Below are positions 1-8,670 of a DNA stretch of 45,802 nucleotides, piece after piece (position 1 is the stretch's first letter; each line of letters starts with the position of its first letter). The position numbers were made by a program, and so were the translations under genes. The DNA comes from Syntrophorhabdaceae bacterium. GTDB lineage: Bacteria; Desulfobacterota; Syntrophorhabdia; Syntrophorhabdales; Syntrophorhabdaceae. The stretch is taken from positions 1 through 45,802 of the forward strand of contig DASXUJ010000119.1 in NCBI GenBank assembly GCA_036504895.1, written 5' to 3'. The notes beneath the pieces are model-generated. The model saw only the letters and a program-made list of their open reading frames with translations. It did not search any database and was not told the DNA's origin.

Positions 1-6
1 AGGACT

Positions 7-918
7 TTAAAAATTGTATGCGAAATTTACTCCATACACGAAGTTGCTCGTTACATATCCGTTCGGATTAAAGGATATCCGTTGTCCGGTCGCCGGACTG
101 GTGCCGAAGGTCCTGTTCGCATCCCCTGAAAGAGGGAAATAGTACTGGACGAGAGGCTGAATAATGAATGCCTTGGTCACAGGTATTGTAAAGCCCGCCT
201 TGACCATGCCGTCATGAAGACCTTTATACCTGCTGCCCGTATAAGCGCCCGTGCCGGTCTCGTAAGTCCGCCAGAAATTGCTTTGCCCCGATTCGTACCC
301 GAAGGAGGCGCCGAGATCGAGAGTAATATCCTTCGGCAGGTTGATCGAATGGGCAAAAGAAAGGTTCATATATGTCCCCAGATAAGAGTTGATGTCCTGA
401 TAAACCGTAAAGGTGGGTTTGCCGAGCATGTCGTAGGCGACGGTGAAGAAGAATTCTTCCGTATCCTGCGCATATTTCAGATTGTAGTAGATGTATCCGC
501 CGGTAAGGGCCAGCTTATCGATATTGTAGGTATAGCTCAGGGTAAGGTCTGTCTCGTCCCACCCTTTCTGCCCCTCGTTCGAGAAGACGGCGGTAGTGGT
601 ATTCCTCTGATTTGTATCCATATTGCCCCACAACGTTGCGGTAAAACCTTTGAACGAAGCGGAGAGGGACGGCTGGATCACGAGACCGCTCTTACCGATC
701 TCATATCCACGGAATATATACCTGTTGAGAAAAGCCATGGAAGCGGTGCCCGTAACCTTGTCCTCCGGAGCCTTTTCAGCCGCCTTTTCACCGGCAGGCC
801 TGTCGGACGCCTTCACCTCCGGGAGACCCTGAGGTTCTTTCGCCTCCTGAGCAGAGACGATGCCTGTAAAAAGAGAGAAAACTCCACAAAACAGTGCCAA
901 AAATATAAACCTTTTCAT
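7..918 (-). CDS. Exported outer-membrane beta-barrel protein
   Basis: Predicted 303-residue outer-membrane protein. The N-terminus (MKRFIFLALFCGVFSL, then a small-residue stretch ending SAQE) is a clear Sec signal peptide. A charged Pro/Glu/Lys-rich linker of about 35 residues follows. The rest has alternating aromatic and polar residues typical of amphipathic beta strands and ends in a C-terminal Phe (YNF), as outer-membrane barrels do. The segment with FRGYEIGKSG resembles the start of Gcw_chp/TIGR02001-type barrels, which is a family impression only. I chose the ATG at 918 because AGGAGG sits 6 bases upstream (925-930); an upstream in-frame ATG at 945 adds nine residues that are not signal-like. 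Substrate unknown. It is separated from the sigma-factor gene upstream by a terminator. Confidence 0.72.
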   Translation of the reverse strand: MKRFIFLALFCGVFSLFTGIVSAQEAKEPQGLPEVKASDRPAGEKAAEKAPEDKVTGTASMAFLNRYIFRGYEIGKSGLVIQPSLSASFKGFTATLWGNMDTNQRNTTTAVFSNEGQKGWDETDLTLSYTYNIDKLALTGGYIYYNLKYAQDTEEFFFTVAYDMLGKPTFTVYQDINSYLGTYMNLSFAHSINLPKDITLDLGASFGYESGQSNFWRTYETGTGAYTGSRYKGLHDGMVKAGFTIPVTKAFIIQPLVQYYFPLSGDANRTFGTSPATGQRISFNPNGYVTSNFVYGVNFAYNF

Positions 919-1048
919 CTCACACCTCCTGATTATTCGATTCATTGTCGCCTATTAAACCCTTTTTTTATTACTAAACTTCTTTTCCCGTCCTGTCACC
1001 TCCTTCCATTTTTTTTAAAACTTTCTTTCCTTCCGCCAGAGGCTGATA

Positions 1049-1085
1049 ATAAAAAAAAATGGCGCCCTGCCCTGCAGAACGCCAT
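1049..1085 (-). terminator. Intrinsic terminator after the sigma-like gene
   Basis: On the minus strand ATGGCG pairs with CGCCAT, with an inner CTGC/GCAG stem, followed by an unbroken run of about nine T (the A run at 1051-1059 on the plus strand). It lies downstream of the sigma-like gene and upstream of the outer-membrane gene, so the two are probably separate transcription units. Confidence 0.8.
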
Positions 1086-1168
1086 CGTTTCATTCACATC
1101 AATGTGAGGTTCCCACCCTTTACATCGGGTTATAGCACTACAAGTCGGATCGAGTAGACGCCGGTAAC

Positions 1169-1690
1169 CTAATTCCTCATTTCCTTATTGAACCGGGTAT
1201 ATTTATCTTTAATCCTGTTTCGTATCTTGAGTACCATCACGTGGGAGATCCCGAGCCTCCCCCCTATCTCTCTCATGGACATCCCTTCCATGAAGAGCAT
1301 GAGCACCCTTGTCTCCCTTTCAGTGAAGTACATCTTTTCCGCCACTTCCATCTGCATTCTGCTTTCGAGCTGCTCGAAGGTAAGGTTATCATCCGATGCC
1401 ATGGAATCTTCGAGTCGTCCCCCGTCTTCACCCATGGGGGCATTCAGACTCAGGATGGTGACGTTGTCCTGGACCTTTCGGAGGTAATTCCTCAGATGGA
1501 AGTAACAGCCCTGAAGGATGTAACTGTCCGTTTTGTCTCCCAGCACCCCTTCCCTGTAATCAATCCACAGCCGCGTCAGGGCTTCCTGGTAAAGGTCCTC
1601 GTCATTGAAAAAAGAATAGTGTCCATTGAGTTTTCTGGTGATCCTTTTGAGTGTCGGAGAAATGCGGTGGACCAGACTATCGAATGTCAT
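1169..1690 (-). CDS. Small sigma-70-like factor
   Basis: A 173-residue protein with the layout of a small sigma factor. An N-terminal helical part (residues about 5-75, with EDLYQEALTRLWIDYRE matching sigma region 2 in style) is followed by an acidic linker and a C-terminal helix-turn-helix (about 122-165, FTERETRVLMLFMEGMSMREIGGRLGIS) of the region-4 or LuxR kind. The start at 1690 is chosen because GGGAGG lies 6 bases upstream (1697-1702). The longer reading from 1732 would begin inside the leader terminator and is unlikely. No anti-sigma gene is adjacent. The gene has its own promoter and a structured, terminator-bearing leader, and its upstream neighbour encodes an ANTAR protein. Target promoters are unknown. 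Confidence 0.78.
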   Translation of the reverse strand: MTFDSLVHRISPTLKRITRKLNGHYSFFNDEDLYQEALTRLWIDYREGVLGDKTDSYILQGCYFHLRNYLRKVQDNVTILSLNAPMGEDGGRLEDSMASDDNLTFEQLESRMQMEVAEKMYFTERETRVLMLFMEGMSMREIGGRLGISHVMVLKIRNRIKDKYTRFNKEMRN

Positions 1691-1711
1691 CTTAAGCCTC
1701 CCGAGGACCTC

Positions 1712-1756
1712 AAAATAAAAAAGGCGTCTCAAACCACTTTCGGTGATTTGGACGCC
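1712..1756 (-). terminator. Leader terminator upstream of the sigma-like gene
   Basis: Minus-strand GGCGTC pairs with GACGCC. The inner stem CAAATCAC pairs with GTGGTTTG around a CGAAA loop, and TTTTTTATTTT follows. It lies in the 5' leader, 22 bases before the chosen start codon, so it would stop transcription before the gene unless an antiterminating structure forms. Confidence 0.8.
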
Positions 1757-1806
1757 TGAGTCCTCTTTTCGTGTAGCAGCTCGCGCTGCGAGACCTCAAT
1801 GTCTGC
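1750..1806 (-). promoter_or_regulatory. Candidate ANTAR-type antitermination hairpins
   Basis: Two hairpins precede the terminator on the minus strand. The first (1788-1806) is GC-AGAC, loop ATTGAG, GTCT-(C)-GC; its six-base loop has A at position 1 and G at position 4, the pattern known for ANTAR target RNAs. The second (1750-1763) is GGAC, loop TCAGGC, GTCC; it has G at position 4 but T at position 1. This second hairpin uses the 5' arm of the terminator, so the two cannot coexist. Another hairpin (GCAGC-GCGA-GCTGC) lies between them. ANTAR binding is inference. Confidence 0.45.
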
Positions 1807-1814
1807 TTTGATAT

Positions 1815-1843
1815 AGGATATAGACTAAAATGCCCGATGTCAA
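1815..1843 (-). promoter_or_regulatory. Sigma-70 promoter of the sigma-like gene
   Basis: On the minus strand TTGACA (1838-1843), a 17-base spacer and TATCCT (1815-1820). Predicted start near 1808 gives a leader of about 118 bases that holds the hairpins and terminator described for 1712-1806. Confidence 0.7.
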
Positions 1844-1886
1844 GTTATTCGAGCGGAGGCTTGGTAACCTCCCCCCCCCGGGGGCG

Positions 1887-1955
1887 CTACAATTGGTAGT
1901 CCTCCCTTCGGAAGCCCTACAATTGGTAGTCCTCCCTTCGGAAGCCCTACAATTT
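1887..1955. repeat. Tandem 30-base repeat at the 3' end of the ANTAR gene
   Basis: Two identical 30-base copies (1887-1916 and 1917-1946) are followed by the first 8 bases of a third. Each copy contains CTAC-AATTG-GTAG and CTTCGGAAG, both able to fold. The partial third copy includes the stop codon of the GAF-GAF-ANTAR gene (CTA at 1947-1949), so the array seems to have grown from the gene's last bases. A C9/G5 run lies just beyond (1871-1884). Confidence 0.9.
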
Positions 1956-3179
1956 CCGTTTAAGGTCGGAAGTAAGTATTATGGCTTCGGCGATCTCTTT
2001 CATTGTTTTTCTTAGATCCATGCTCTTCTTGTGGATCTTCTTGTACGCCTCGTCTTCGGTTACCCCCAGTTCCTTCATAAGGATGCCTTTCGCTCGTTCT
2101 ATGGTCTTTCGGGCTTCGAGGGCTTCTCTTGCAGCGAATATCTCCTGGCTCAGGTGGGTATTCTCTATTGCCACGGCAGCCTGGTTTGCCACGGCCTGGA
2201 GGATATCTATCTCCTCTTTTCTGAAGCTGTGCTCGCTTTTCGTATAGCTGTTGATAACACCGATAACCCTGTCCTTGATCATCATGGGTACCGAAAGGAG
2301 CGAGACTATGCCTTCCTTTTTCGCCACATCCGGGTACATGAAGCCCTTTTCCTTGGTCACATCGAGGACGGTTATGGGCTTTTTCTCGAGCACTATCCTT
2401 CCACTCACCGATTGACCCACTTTCAGGTTCGGCTTATTCACGTAGTCCTGGCTCAGGCTCTGGGTCGCCGCAATTACGAGCTCTTCTCTTTTTTCATCAA
2501 GGAGCATGATGGAGCATATCTTCGAATCCATCACCTTGGCCGTCATGGTGACAATAAGCTGAAGGATCTCCTTGAGATAATAATCGGAGACTATCGTGCG
2601 GGAGACCTCTGAAAGCAGATCGAGCTGTCGCGCCTTGCTCACTACCTCATCATAGGTGCGGGCATGGGAGATTGCGCTGCCAAGATACCGGCTGACGGTG
2701 AAAAGCAGATCTATCTGGTGGGACGGATAGGCGTGCTCTTCCCGGTTCCTTATATTCATCACTCCTGCTATCTCATTTTTAGAAAGTATAGGGATGGAGA
2801 GAAAGGCCTCATACTTTTCGTCATCCAGGGCGGCGAATGTTTTGAATCGCTGGTCTTTATACGCCTTCGACGCCAGGGCAAGTGGCTTTTTTTCTTTCGC
2901 TACCCATCCGGTCACGCCTTCCCCGAGCTTAAGCTTCACCATGCCCAGCATCTTGTGGTCCTCATTACTCGATGCGGTAAGGGTCAATTCATCGTTCCCT
3001 TTATCGTAAAGATAGATAAGGCATGAATCGGCCACTATCGTATTCATTACCATATCGACAATTTTTTCAAGAAGCTCGTGAAGCGAAAGATTACTACTGA
3101 TGTCCTGGGCTATTTCATGCAGTATCTTCAACTCCTGCTCTTTTTGCTGCAAGCGCTCCTTCAATTCTTCGGTCATCAT
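1947..3179 (-). CDS. GAF-GAF-ANTAR regulatory protein
   Basis: A predicted cytoplasmic sensor and RNA-binding regulator of 410 residues. A short coiled-coil start (LKERLQQKEQELKILHEI) leads into two GAF domains (about 20-170 and 190-340, each with the ending SVPM/SIPI...GVINSY/GVMNIR). A helical linker and an ANTAR domain follow (about 355-408, ARKTIERAKGILMKELGVTE and then AYKKIHKKSM). ANTAR domains bind twin hexaloop hairpins and prevent transcription termination. The reading frame opens at 3215, but the strong promoter at 3219-3247 would start RNA near 3212, so I prefer the ATG at 3179, or the one three bases later; neither has a strong Shine-Dalgarno. GAF ligands unknown. The downstream sigma-like gene has an attenuator leader that is a natural target. 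Confidence 0.85.
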   Translation of the reverse strand: MMTEELKERLQQKEQELKILHEIAQDISSNLSLHELLEKIVDMVMNTIVADSCLIYLYDKGNDELTLTASSNEDHKMLGMVKLKLGEGVTGWVAKEKKPLALASKAYKDQRFKTFAALDDEKYEAFLSIPILSKNEIAGVMNIRNREEHAYPSHQIDLLFTVSRYLGSAISHARTYDEVVSKARQLDLLSEVSRTIVSDYYLKEILQLIVTMTAKVMDSKICSIMLLDEKREELVIAATQSLSQDYVNKPNLKVGQSVSGRIVLEKKPITVLDVTKEKGFMYPDVAKKEGIVSLLSVPMMIKDRVIGVINSYTKSEHSFRKEEIDILQAVANQAAVAIENTHLSQEIFAAREALEARKTIERAKGILMKELGVTEDEAYKKIHKKSMDLRKTMKEIAEAIILTSDLKRKL

Positions 3180-3218
3180 GTCCGTCTCTTTTTCCTTTTT
3201 TACCTTCAAAGTCATTGA

Positions 3219-3247
3219 CTATAATATCTTTTCCCGCACCTTGTCAA
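3219..3247 (-). promoter_or_regulatory. Promoter of the GAF-GAF-ANTAR gene
   Basis: On the minus strand TTGACA (3242-3247), a 17-base spacer and TTATAG (3219-3224). The expected start near 3212 excludes the upstream ATG at 3215. Confidence 0.65.
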
Positions 3248-3310
3248 ACGATGCGCCCGCGACAAACCCCGAGTATGGCCGGGACCGCCATGACCTTCTT
3301 CTTCCGGGCG

Positions 3311-3979
3311 TCAGGTGGGATATACGGGACGCAGCGTATATTGCCGCTTGATCACGCTTATCTTATTCTTGTTGACGAGGCTTTTTATCATCCTCGAGAC
3401 GGTCTCCCGCGAACAACCGCAGGAGTTGGCAATCTCGACCTGCGTGGGGCCCCGCTCGATGATCACCCTGTCCTTTATTCGTACCCCTGACTTCTCTCCT
3501 ATATCGGCGAGATATCTTAATATCCTGTTTTCAACATTCAGAAAAGCGAGACCTTTAATGCGCTCGTTTGCCGCCCTTAATTTCTTGACCAGTGTCTTGA
3601 GTACATTTACGGTGAAGGCAGGATTGCTCATGAGGAGGTCAACAAAATCCTGCCTCTGTATTACCACGCATTCGGTCTCTTCCGTGGCGATGATATTGGC
3701 AAATCCGGTCAGCTCGTCGAACATGGAGAGCTCGCCGAAAAACCCGCCGGAGCCGATGACATCGAGCACGTATTCTTTGCCTTCTTCATCATAAAGGGAA
3801 ATCTTGACCTTCCCGTGGAGTATGATGTGAAGGGCGGCACGGGTGTCGCCTTCTTCGAATATCACGTGCCCCTTATTGAATTTCCTGATCTTTGCGATTT
3901 TTAAAAGGATGGAAAGCTCACCCCCGGTCAATACGGAAAAGAAACTGGCACCCTGTACTCGCTCAAGATATTCCTTCAT
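3311..3979 (-). CDS. Crp/Fnr-family transcription regulator
   Basis: 222 residues. The N-terminal two thirds is a cyclic-nucleotide-binding-type beta roll (about 12-125; KGHVIFEEGD and FFGELSMFDE are the usual landmarks). The C-terminal part is a Crp helix-turn-helix (about 145-215; PTQVEIANSCGCSRETVSRM is the recognition region). No N-terminal cysteine cluster of the oxygen-sensing Fnr type is visible. The effector-binding position is not an obvious cAMP site, so the signal is unknown. It is the last gene of the his-recA-alaS run, 31 bases after alaS. Confidence 0.88.
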   Translation of the reverse strand: MKEYLERVQGASFFSVLTGGELSILLKIAKIRKFNKGHVIFEEGDTRAALHIILHGKVKISLYDEEGKEYVLDVIGSGGFFGELSMFDELTGFANIIATEETECVVIQRQDFVDLLMSNPAFTVNVLKTLVKKLRAANERIKGLAFLNVENRILRYLADIGEKSGVRIKDRVIIERGPTQVEIANSCGCSRETVSRMIKSLVNKNKISVIKRQYTLRPVYPT

Positions 3980-4010
3980 TCAGTCCCTCTCGTCATTAGG
4001 AATGTCGCTG

Positions 4011-6632
4011 CTATATCAGTTCCCGCGCACTCTCAAGCACCTCTGCTATCTTGTCGCCGGGCACACCGCCCTGAGCAATCTGGGCTCCCCCGCCCCCTTT
4101 ACCCTGATATTTTTCGGTCAATGCTTTAATGATTTTGCCCGCATGAAAGGTTGCCTGCAGGTCGCGACTCACCGCGACGACCAGCATACCTTTCCCTTCT
4201 TCCTGTGACCCCGCCACCACGATGCAGCTTTTTACCCTGTCCCTGATCACATCCGTTACTTTCCGGAGATCGTCCGCTTTCCCGTTCACCACATTCATGG
4301 ATATCAGTTTTACTCCATTCTTCTCGTATGCGGTAGTGATGGCCTCATCCACCCGGGAAAGGATGATCTCCTCCTTCAGACGCTCGATCTCTTTTTCCTT
4401 ACGGTCGAGCTCGCCTAAAATCGATTCCACCCTCTCCTGCACCCTTTCGGTCTCCACATTGAGTGAGCCTGCAATCGACCGGATAGCGCCGTCAAGCTTT
4501 CTCTTGTACCGGATCGCCCCTTTTCCGGTAGCAGCTTCGATCCTCCGCACCCCTGAAGCGAGCGAGCCCTCGCTGATCACATAGAAACTGCCTATCTCGC
4601 CCGTATTACGCACATGGGTTCCCCCGCATAGTTCCACGCTGAAATCGCCAATTTTGACTACCCTGACCGTCTCCCCGTACTTCTCTTCGAAGAGCGCGGT
4701 AGCGCCTTCCTTTATTGCTTCCTCACGGTTTCTTACCTCCGTGGCAACTCCGTCACATCCCATGATCCTTTCGTTGACGATATCCTCCACCTTTGCCAAT
4801 TCGAAGGCATCGAGCCCCTGGAAATGGGTGAAATCGAATCTCAGACGGTCCTTTTCCACGAGAGAGCCCGACTGTTTTACGTGATCGCCCAAGACCTGCC
4901 TCAGGGCATACTGAAGGAGATGGGTGGCCGTATGGTTTCTCGCCACACTGCGCCGTTTTTCCCTGTCTACCTCCAGGTTAACCTTCTGCCCCCTTGCGAG
5001 CGAACCTTCCTCAACGGTCACGCCATGGGAAAAGAGATCGGCCTTGACCTTTTTCACTTCCCGTATTATCGCTTTTCCGCCCGCCCAACTCACCAGCCCC
5101 TCGTCTTCAACCTGCCCGCCGCTCTCCGCGTAAAAAGGAGTGGTATCAAGGAAAATCTCTCCCTCTTCTCCCCGGGCGAGCTCCTGAACAGGTTTTTCCT
5201 CTTTCAGAATCGAGAGCACCGTGGCGTCTTTCACGCCGAGCCTCTCATATCCCACGAATTCACTTGTAATGCCTTCTTTAAGAACGGATATCTGGCCAAC
5301 GCCCAGGGTCTCGCCTTTGAGCCTGGACCCCACTCTCGACCTCGTTTTCTGATCTTCCAGCGCCCGCTCGAACCCCTCCATATCCATGGTGAGTCCGTCT
5401 TCTTCCGCCATCTCCTGGGTGATATCGAGGGGGAAACCATAGGTGTCATAAAGCTTGTAGATGAGGTCGCCCGGTATGGTGCGCTCCCCCTTCTTCTTTA
5501 TCTCTTCCTGGATTTCCCCATAGACCTTCATTCCCACGTTGAGGGTCTCCATGAACCTTTCCTCTTCTCCTCTTATCACGCGGGCAATATAGGGATGGTT
5601 ATTCTTCACGTCGGGATATACATCTCCCATAAGGTCGACCACGGCGCCGGACAGACCGAAGAGGAACTCTTTCTCGATGCCTATCTTCTTTCCGTACCTG
5701 AGCGCCCTTCTGATGATTCTCCGGAGCACGTAAGCCCTGCCGTCCTTTCCGGGCAGGACCCCGTCGTTGATGATAAAGGTGGCACCCCTTGCATGATCGG
5801 CAATAACCCTGATTGCCGTGTCGACGGCTTCGTCTTCTCCGTAAATCCGCCGGGACATGTCTTCGATCTTCCTGATGAGAGGGAGAAAGAGGTCCGTCTC
5901 ATAATTGCCGATCTTGCCCTGGAGTACGCTCGTGACCCTTTCGAAGCCCATGCCCGTGTCTATGGACGGCCTGGGCAGCTTCTTCATCTCCCCGTCGCTG
6001 GTGCGCTCGAATTCCATGAAGACAAGGTTCCATATTTCCAGATATCGGTCACAATCGCACCCCACCCTGCACTCGGGCCTCTTGCACCCTACGCTTTCAC
6101 CGAGGTCATAGATGATCTCCGAGCAGGGGCCGCAAGGGCCTTCGTCGCCCATGGACCAAAAATTATCCTTTTCTCCGAGCCTGACGATCCTCTCCTTCCG
6201 GACCCCGATCGATTCCCAGATCGCGGCGGCATCGTCATCTTCCTCGTAGACGGTAACCCACAGCTTTTCCTCATCGAGCTTAATGACGCGGGTGAGGAAT
6301 TCCCAGGCATAGGCGATCGCCTCTTTCTTGAAATAATCACCGAAGGAAAAATTGCCCAGCATCTCGAAAAAGGTATGGTGACGGAGTGTTTTCCCTATGT
6401 TATCGAGGTCGTTATGCTTTCCTCCGGCGCGCACGCACTTCTGGCACGTCGTCGCCCTATGATAATCCCTTTTCTCTATGCCCAGGAAGAGGTTCTTGAA
6501 CTGCACCATGCCCGCGTTCACAAAAAGCAGCGTGGGGTCCTTCTCCGGCACCAATGAGGCGCTCGGCACGATTGTATGCCCCTTTCCGGCAAAATAATCG
6601 AGAAATATTCTTCTTATCTCTTTCGAATTCAC
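4011..6632 (-). CDS. alaS: Alanine--tRNA ligase
   Basis: Attaches alanine to tRNA-Ala and edits mischarged Ser/Gly. At 873 residues it has the full family length. The class II catalytic core fills roughly the first 240 residues (TCQKCVRAGGKHNDLDNIGK, motif 2 region FFEMLGNFSFGDYF). A cysteine-rich patch (CKRPECRVGCDCDR) follows, then the tRNA-recognition region. The editing domain has HTATH near residue 565 and CGGTH near 665 as zinc ligands, and the C-terminal DHHA1 domain has GGGGAQIAQGG. The start is GTG and shares its first base with the last base of the recA stop (TAGTG), which points to translational coupling with recA. Confidence 0.97.
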   Translation of the reverse strand: MNSKEIRRIFLDYFAGKGHTIVPSASLVPEKDPTLLFVNAGMVQFKNLFLGIEKRDYHRATTCQKCVRAGGKHNDLDNIGKTLRHHTFFEMLGNFSFGDYFKKEAIAYAWEFLTRVIKLDEEKLWVTVYEEDDDAAAIWESIGVRKERIVRLGEKDNFWSMGDEGPCGPCSEIIYDLGESVGCKRPECRVGCDCDRYLEIWNLVFMEFERTSDGEMKKLPRPSIDTGMGFERVTSVLQGKIGNYETDLFLPLIRKIEDMSRRIYGEDEAVDTAIRVIADHARGATFIINDGVLPGKDGRAYVLRRIIRRALRYGKKIGIEKEFLFGLSGAVVDLMGDVYPDVKNNHPYIARVIRGEEERFMETLNVGMKVYGEIQEEIKKKGERTIPGDLIYKLYDTYGFPLDITQEMAEEDGLTMDMEGFERALEDQKTRSRVGSRLKGETLGVGQISVLKEGITSEFVGYERLGVKDATVLSILKEEKPVQELARGEEGEIFLDTTPFYAESGGQVEDEGLVSWAGGKAIIREVKKVKADLFSHGVTVEEGSLARGQKVNLEVDREKRRSVARNHTATHLLQYALRQVLGDHVKQSGSLVEKDRLRFDFTHFQGLDAFELAKVEDIVNERIMGCDGVATEVRNREEAIKEGATALFEEKYGETVRVVKIGDFSVELCGGTHVRNTGEIGSFYVISEGSLASGVRRIEAATGKGAIRYKRKLDGAIRSIAGSLNVETERVQERVESILGELDRKEKEIERLKEEIILSRVDEAITTAYEKNGVKLISMNVVNGKADDLRKVTDVIRDRVKSCIVVAGSQEEGKGMLVVAVSRDLQATFHAGKIIKALTEKYQGKGGGGAQIAQGGVPGDKIAEVLESARELI

Positions 6633-7645
6633 TATTCACCCTTCTTCATTTCATAATGTGCGAGGATCTTCGCTTCGACCTCCTGAGCCACGGACTCGTG
6701 CTTCTTGAGAAAATCCTTGGCATTCTCCCTTCCCTGGCCGATCCTCGTCTCACCATAGGAGTACCATGCGCCCAGCTTCTCCACCACCCCTGCCTCGACC
6801 CCAAGATCAATCAGGTCCCCTTCCTTCGATATGCCGTAGCCGAAGATAATATCAAATTCCACTTCCCGGAAAGGCGGGGCAACCTTATTCTTCACGATCT
6901 TTACCCGGGTCCTGCTTCCCACCACTTCCTGACCGTCTTTAATGGCCGCTATCCGCCGGATATCGAGTCTCACCGACGCATAAAATTTAAGGGCATTTCC
7001 GCCAGTGGTAGTTTCCGGATTACCGAACATGACCCCGATCTTCTGCCTGATCTGATTAATGAAAATGACCGTGGTCATTGATTTGCTGATCGTGGCCGTG
7101 AGCTTTCTCAGCGCCTGGGACATGAGCCTCGCCTGAAGCCCCATATGGGCGTCTCCCATCTCGCCTTCAATCTCCGCCTTGGGCACGAGGGCCGCCACCG
7201 AGTCGACAACGATGATGTCCACCGCCCCGCTTCTCACGAGTATCTCAGTGATCTCCAGGGCCTGCTCGCCCGTATCGGGCTGGGAGATGAGGAGATCGTC
7301 CGTATTGACCCCGATCCGCTTCGCGTACGCCACGTCGAGGGCATGCTCCGCGTCGATGAAGGCCGCGGTCCCTCCCGTCTTCTGGATCTCGCTTACTACT
7401 TCGAGAGCGAGGGTTGTCTTGCCCGACGCCTCGGGACCATAAATCTCGACGACCCTGCCTCTCGGAAGGCCTCCGACGCCAAGGGCCATATCAAGGGCGA
7501 TCGACCCTGTGGAGACCACGGGTATGGCTTCAATAGGCTTTTCACCAAGCTTCATTATCGAGCCCTTACCGAAAAGCTTCTCGATCTGGGTGACCGCCAT
7601 ATCGATGGCTCTTCCTTTGTTACCCTCTTTCGCCTCTTCTTTCAC
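6632..7645 (-). CDS. recA: Recombinase RecA
   Basis: DNA strand-exchange protein and LexA co-protease, 337 residues. The Walker A motif GPEASGKTT is at 70-78, and [11 protein letters not shown] is the Walker B region. Loop L2 ([18 protein letters not shown]) is intact. The C-terminal acidic tail is short. The start is GTG with GGAGG a few bases upstream. No recX lies between recA and alaS. I saw no LexA-type operator directly upstream; the gene sits inside a long operon, 3 bases after thpR. Confidence 0.97.
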   Translation of the reverse strand: MKEEAKEGNKGRAIDMAVTQIEKLFGKGSIMKLGEKPIEAIPVVSTGSIALDMALGVGGLPRGRVVEIYGPEASGKTTLALEVVSEIQKTGGTAAFIDAEHALDVAYAKRIGVNTDDLLISQPDTGEQALEITEILVRSGAVDIIVVDSVAALVPKAEIEGEMGDAHMGLQARLMSQALRKLTATISKSMTTVIFINQIRQKIGVMFGNPETTTGGNALKFYASVRLDIRRIAAIKDGQEVVGSRTRVKIVKNKVAPPFREVEFDIIFGYGISKEGDLIDLGVEAGVVEKLGAWYSYGETRIGQGRENAKDFLKKHESVAQEVEAKILAHYEMKKGE

Positions 7646-7648
7646 GCT

Positions 7649-8194
7649 CTATCCTCCAAGTTTGATGTCCCACTGAGGCGTGTACACGGCCCCCTCTTTT
7701 TTCAGGGTGGACTCAAAGAGCACCACCCTCTCCACGGGAAATTGCCTTCTCTCCAAAGGCTCTATATCTCTGTCGAGCAGGGGCCCGGGGATCTTTGCCC
7801 GCCCCAATGTAATGTGGGGCGTAAATTCCCGCGCCTCCGATTCAATATCCAGAGTGGAAAGTCCGATTTCCATGTCGTCAAAAATCTCTTTTATTGTGGC
7901 TGCTCCTTCTTCCAGATCGGCCATCACTACCCTCGCCCTCCTCCGGTTGGGGAAAGCGCCTATCCCTTTTATGGAAGCCGTAAAAGGCTTGTAGTCGGCA
8001 CCGATAAAAGAGATGCTCTGCCTGATCCTGAGGGCGGTCTCCTGATCTATCTGCCCCAGAAACTTGAGTGTGACGTGAAGCTGCTCCTGCCGCACCCACC
8101 GGATCCCTTTGGCCCGCGCTGCCATGCGGGTAATCACATCGTAAAGATATTTCTTGAGGTCGTCGGGGATCTCGATTGCGAGAAAGGCCCTCAC
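7649..8194 (-). CDS. thpR: RNA 2',3'-cyclic phosphodiesterase
   Basis: A 181-residue member of the 2H phosphoesterase (LigT) family. The two catalytic HxTL motifs are present: HVTL at 40-43 and HITL at 127-130. Family members open 2',3'-cyclic phosphates at RNA ends. The start overlaps the stop of the cinA-like gene by 4 bases (ATGA type), and recA follows 3 bases later, an order common upstream of recA in deltaproteobacteria. Confidence 0.93.
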   Translation of the reverse strand: MRAFLAIEIPDDLKKYLYDVITRMAARAKGIRWVRQEQLHVTLKFLGQIDQETALRIRQSISFIGADYKPFTASIKGIGAFPNRRRARVVMADLEEGAATIKEIFDDMEIGLSTLDIESEAREFTPHITLGRAKIPGPLLDRDIEPLERRQFPVERVVLFESTLKKEGAVYTPQWDIKLGG

Positions 8195-8670
8195 TCAAGC
8201 TCTCCTTTAAGGCAGGCATACAAGAGGTTCAGGGCCTCTTCGGCCGTCTTCGCCCTTATCTCGCCGCGGTCTCCCTGAAAAAGAAATTTTCGGACATGGC
8301 TCTTCCCCGCCCACGCCAGACCCACGAAAACCGTACCCACAGGTTTTTCGGGCGTGCCGCCCCCGGGTCCTGCTATGCCTGTCACGGAAAGGCTGATATC
8401 CGCCGACGCCAGTCTTCTCACCCCATCGGCCATGGCCGCCGCGACTTCGTTGCTCACCGCCCCCATTCGTGCCAGCAGTTCCCCCGGCACTCCCAGGATC
8501 GTTTCTTTTGCACGGTTGCTGTAGGTAATCACTCCCATCTCAAAATAATCGGACGCACCTGCAATATCGGTGATGAGCTTGGCTAAGAGTCCGCCAGTGC
8601 AGGACTCGGCCACGGAGATCTTCATCTCTTTTTCCCTGAGCAAGGCACCGACTTTCTCTTCCGGACTCAT
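8191..8670 (-). CDS. pncC: Nicotinamide-nucleotide amidohydrolase (CinA C-terminal family)
   Basis: 159 residues, equivalent to the C-terminal CinA domain alone. Hallmarks are AESCTGGLLA (21-30), YSNRAK and the glycine-rich VTGIAGPGGGTPEKPVGTV. Stand-alone proteins of this family deamidate NMN to nicotinate mononucleotide in NAD recycling. The N-terminal molybdopterin-binding-like COG1058 domain of full-length CinA is absent. It overlaps pgpA upstream and thpR downstream by 4 bases each. Confidence 0.92.
   Translation of the reverse strand: MSPEEKVGALLREKEMKISVAESCTGGLLAKLITDIAGASDYFEMGVITYSNRAKETILGVPGELLARMGAVSNEVAAAMADGVRRLASADISLSVTGIAGPGGGTPEKPVGTVFVGLAWAGKSHVRKFLFQGDRGEIRAKTAEEALNLLYACLKGELE

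Noticed and set aside
996-1005. A perfect AAGGAGGTGA Shine-Dalgarno on the minus strand
   Set aside because: The only start in reach is the GTG inside it, giving a 14-codon frame; it probably is chance or part of the outer-membrane gene leader.
4824-6557. A 577-codon plus-strand open frame
   Set aside because: It lies wholly opposite alaS, has no family motifs and reflects the third-position GC bias of the real gene.
7145-8278. A 377-codon plus-strand open frame
   Set aside because: It lies opposite recA and thpR, both certain, and shows no recognisable domain.
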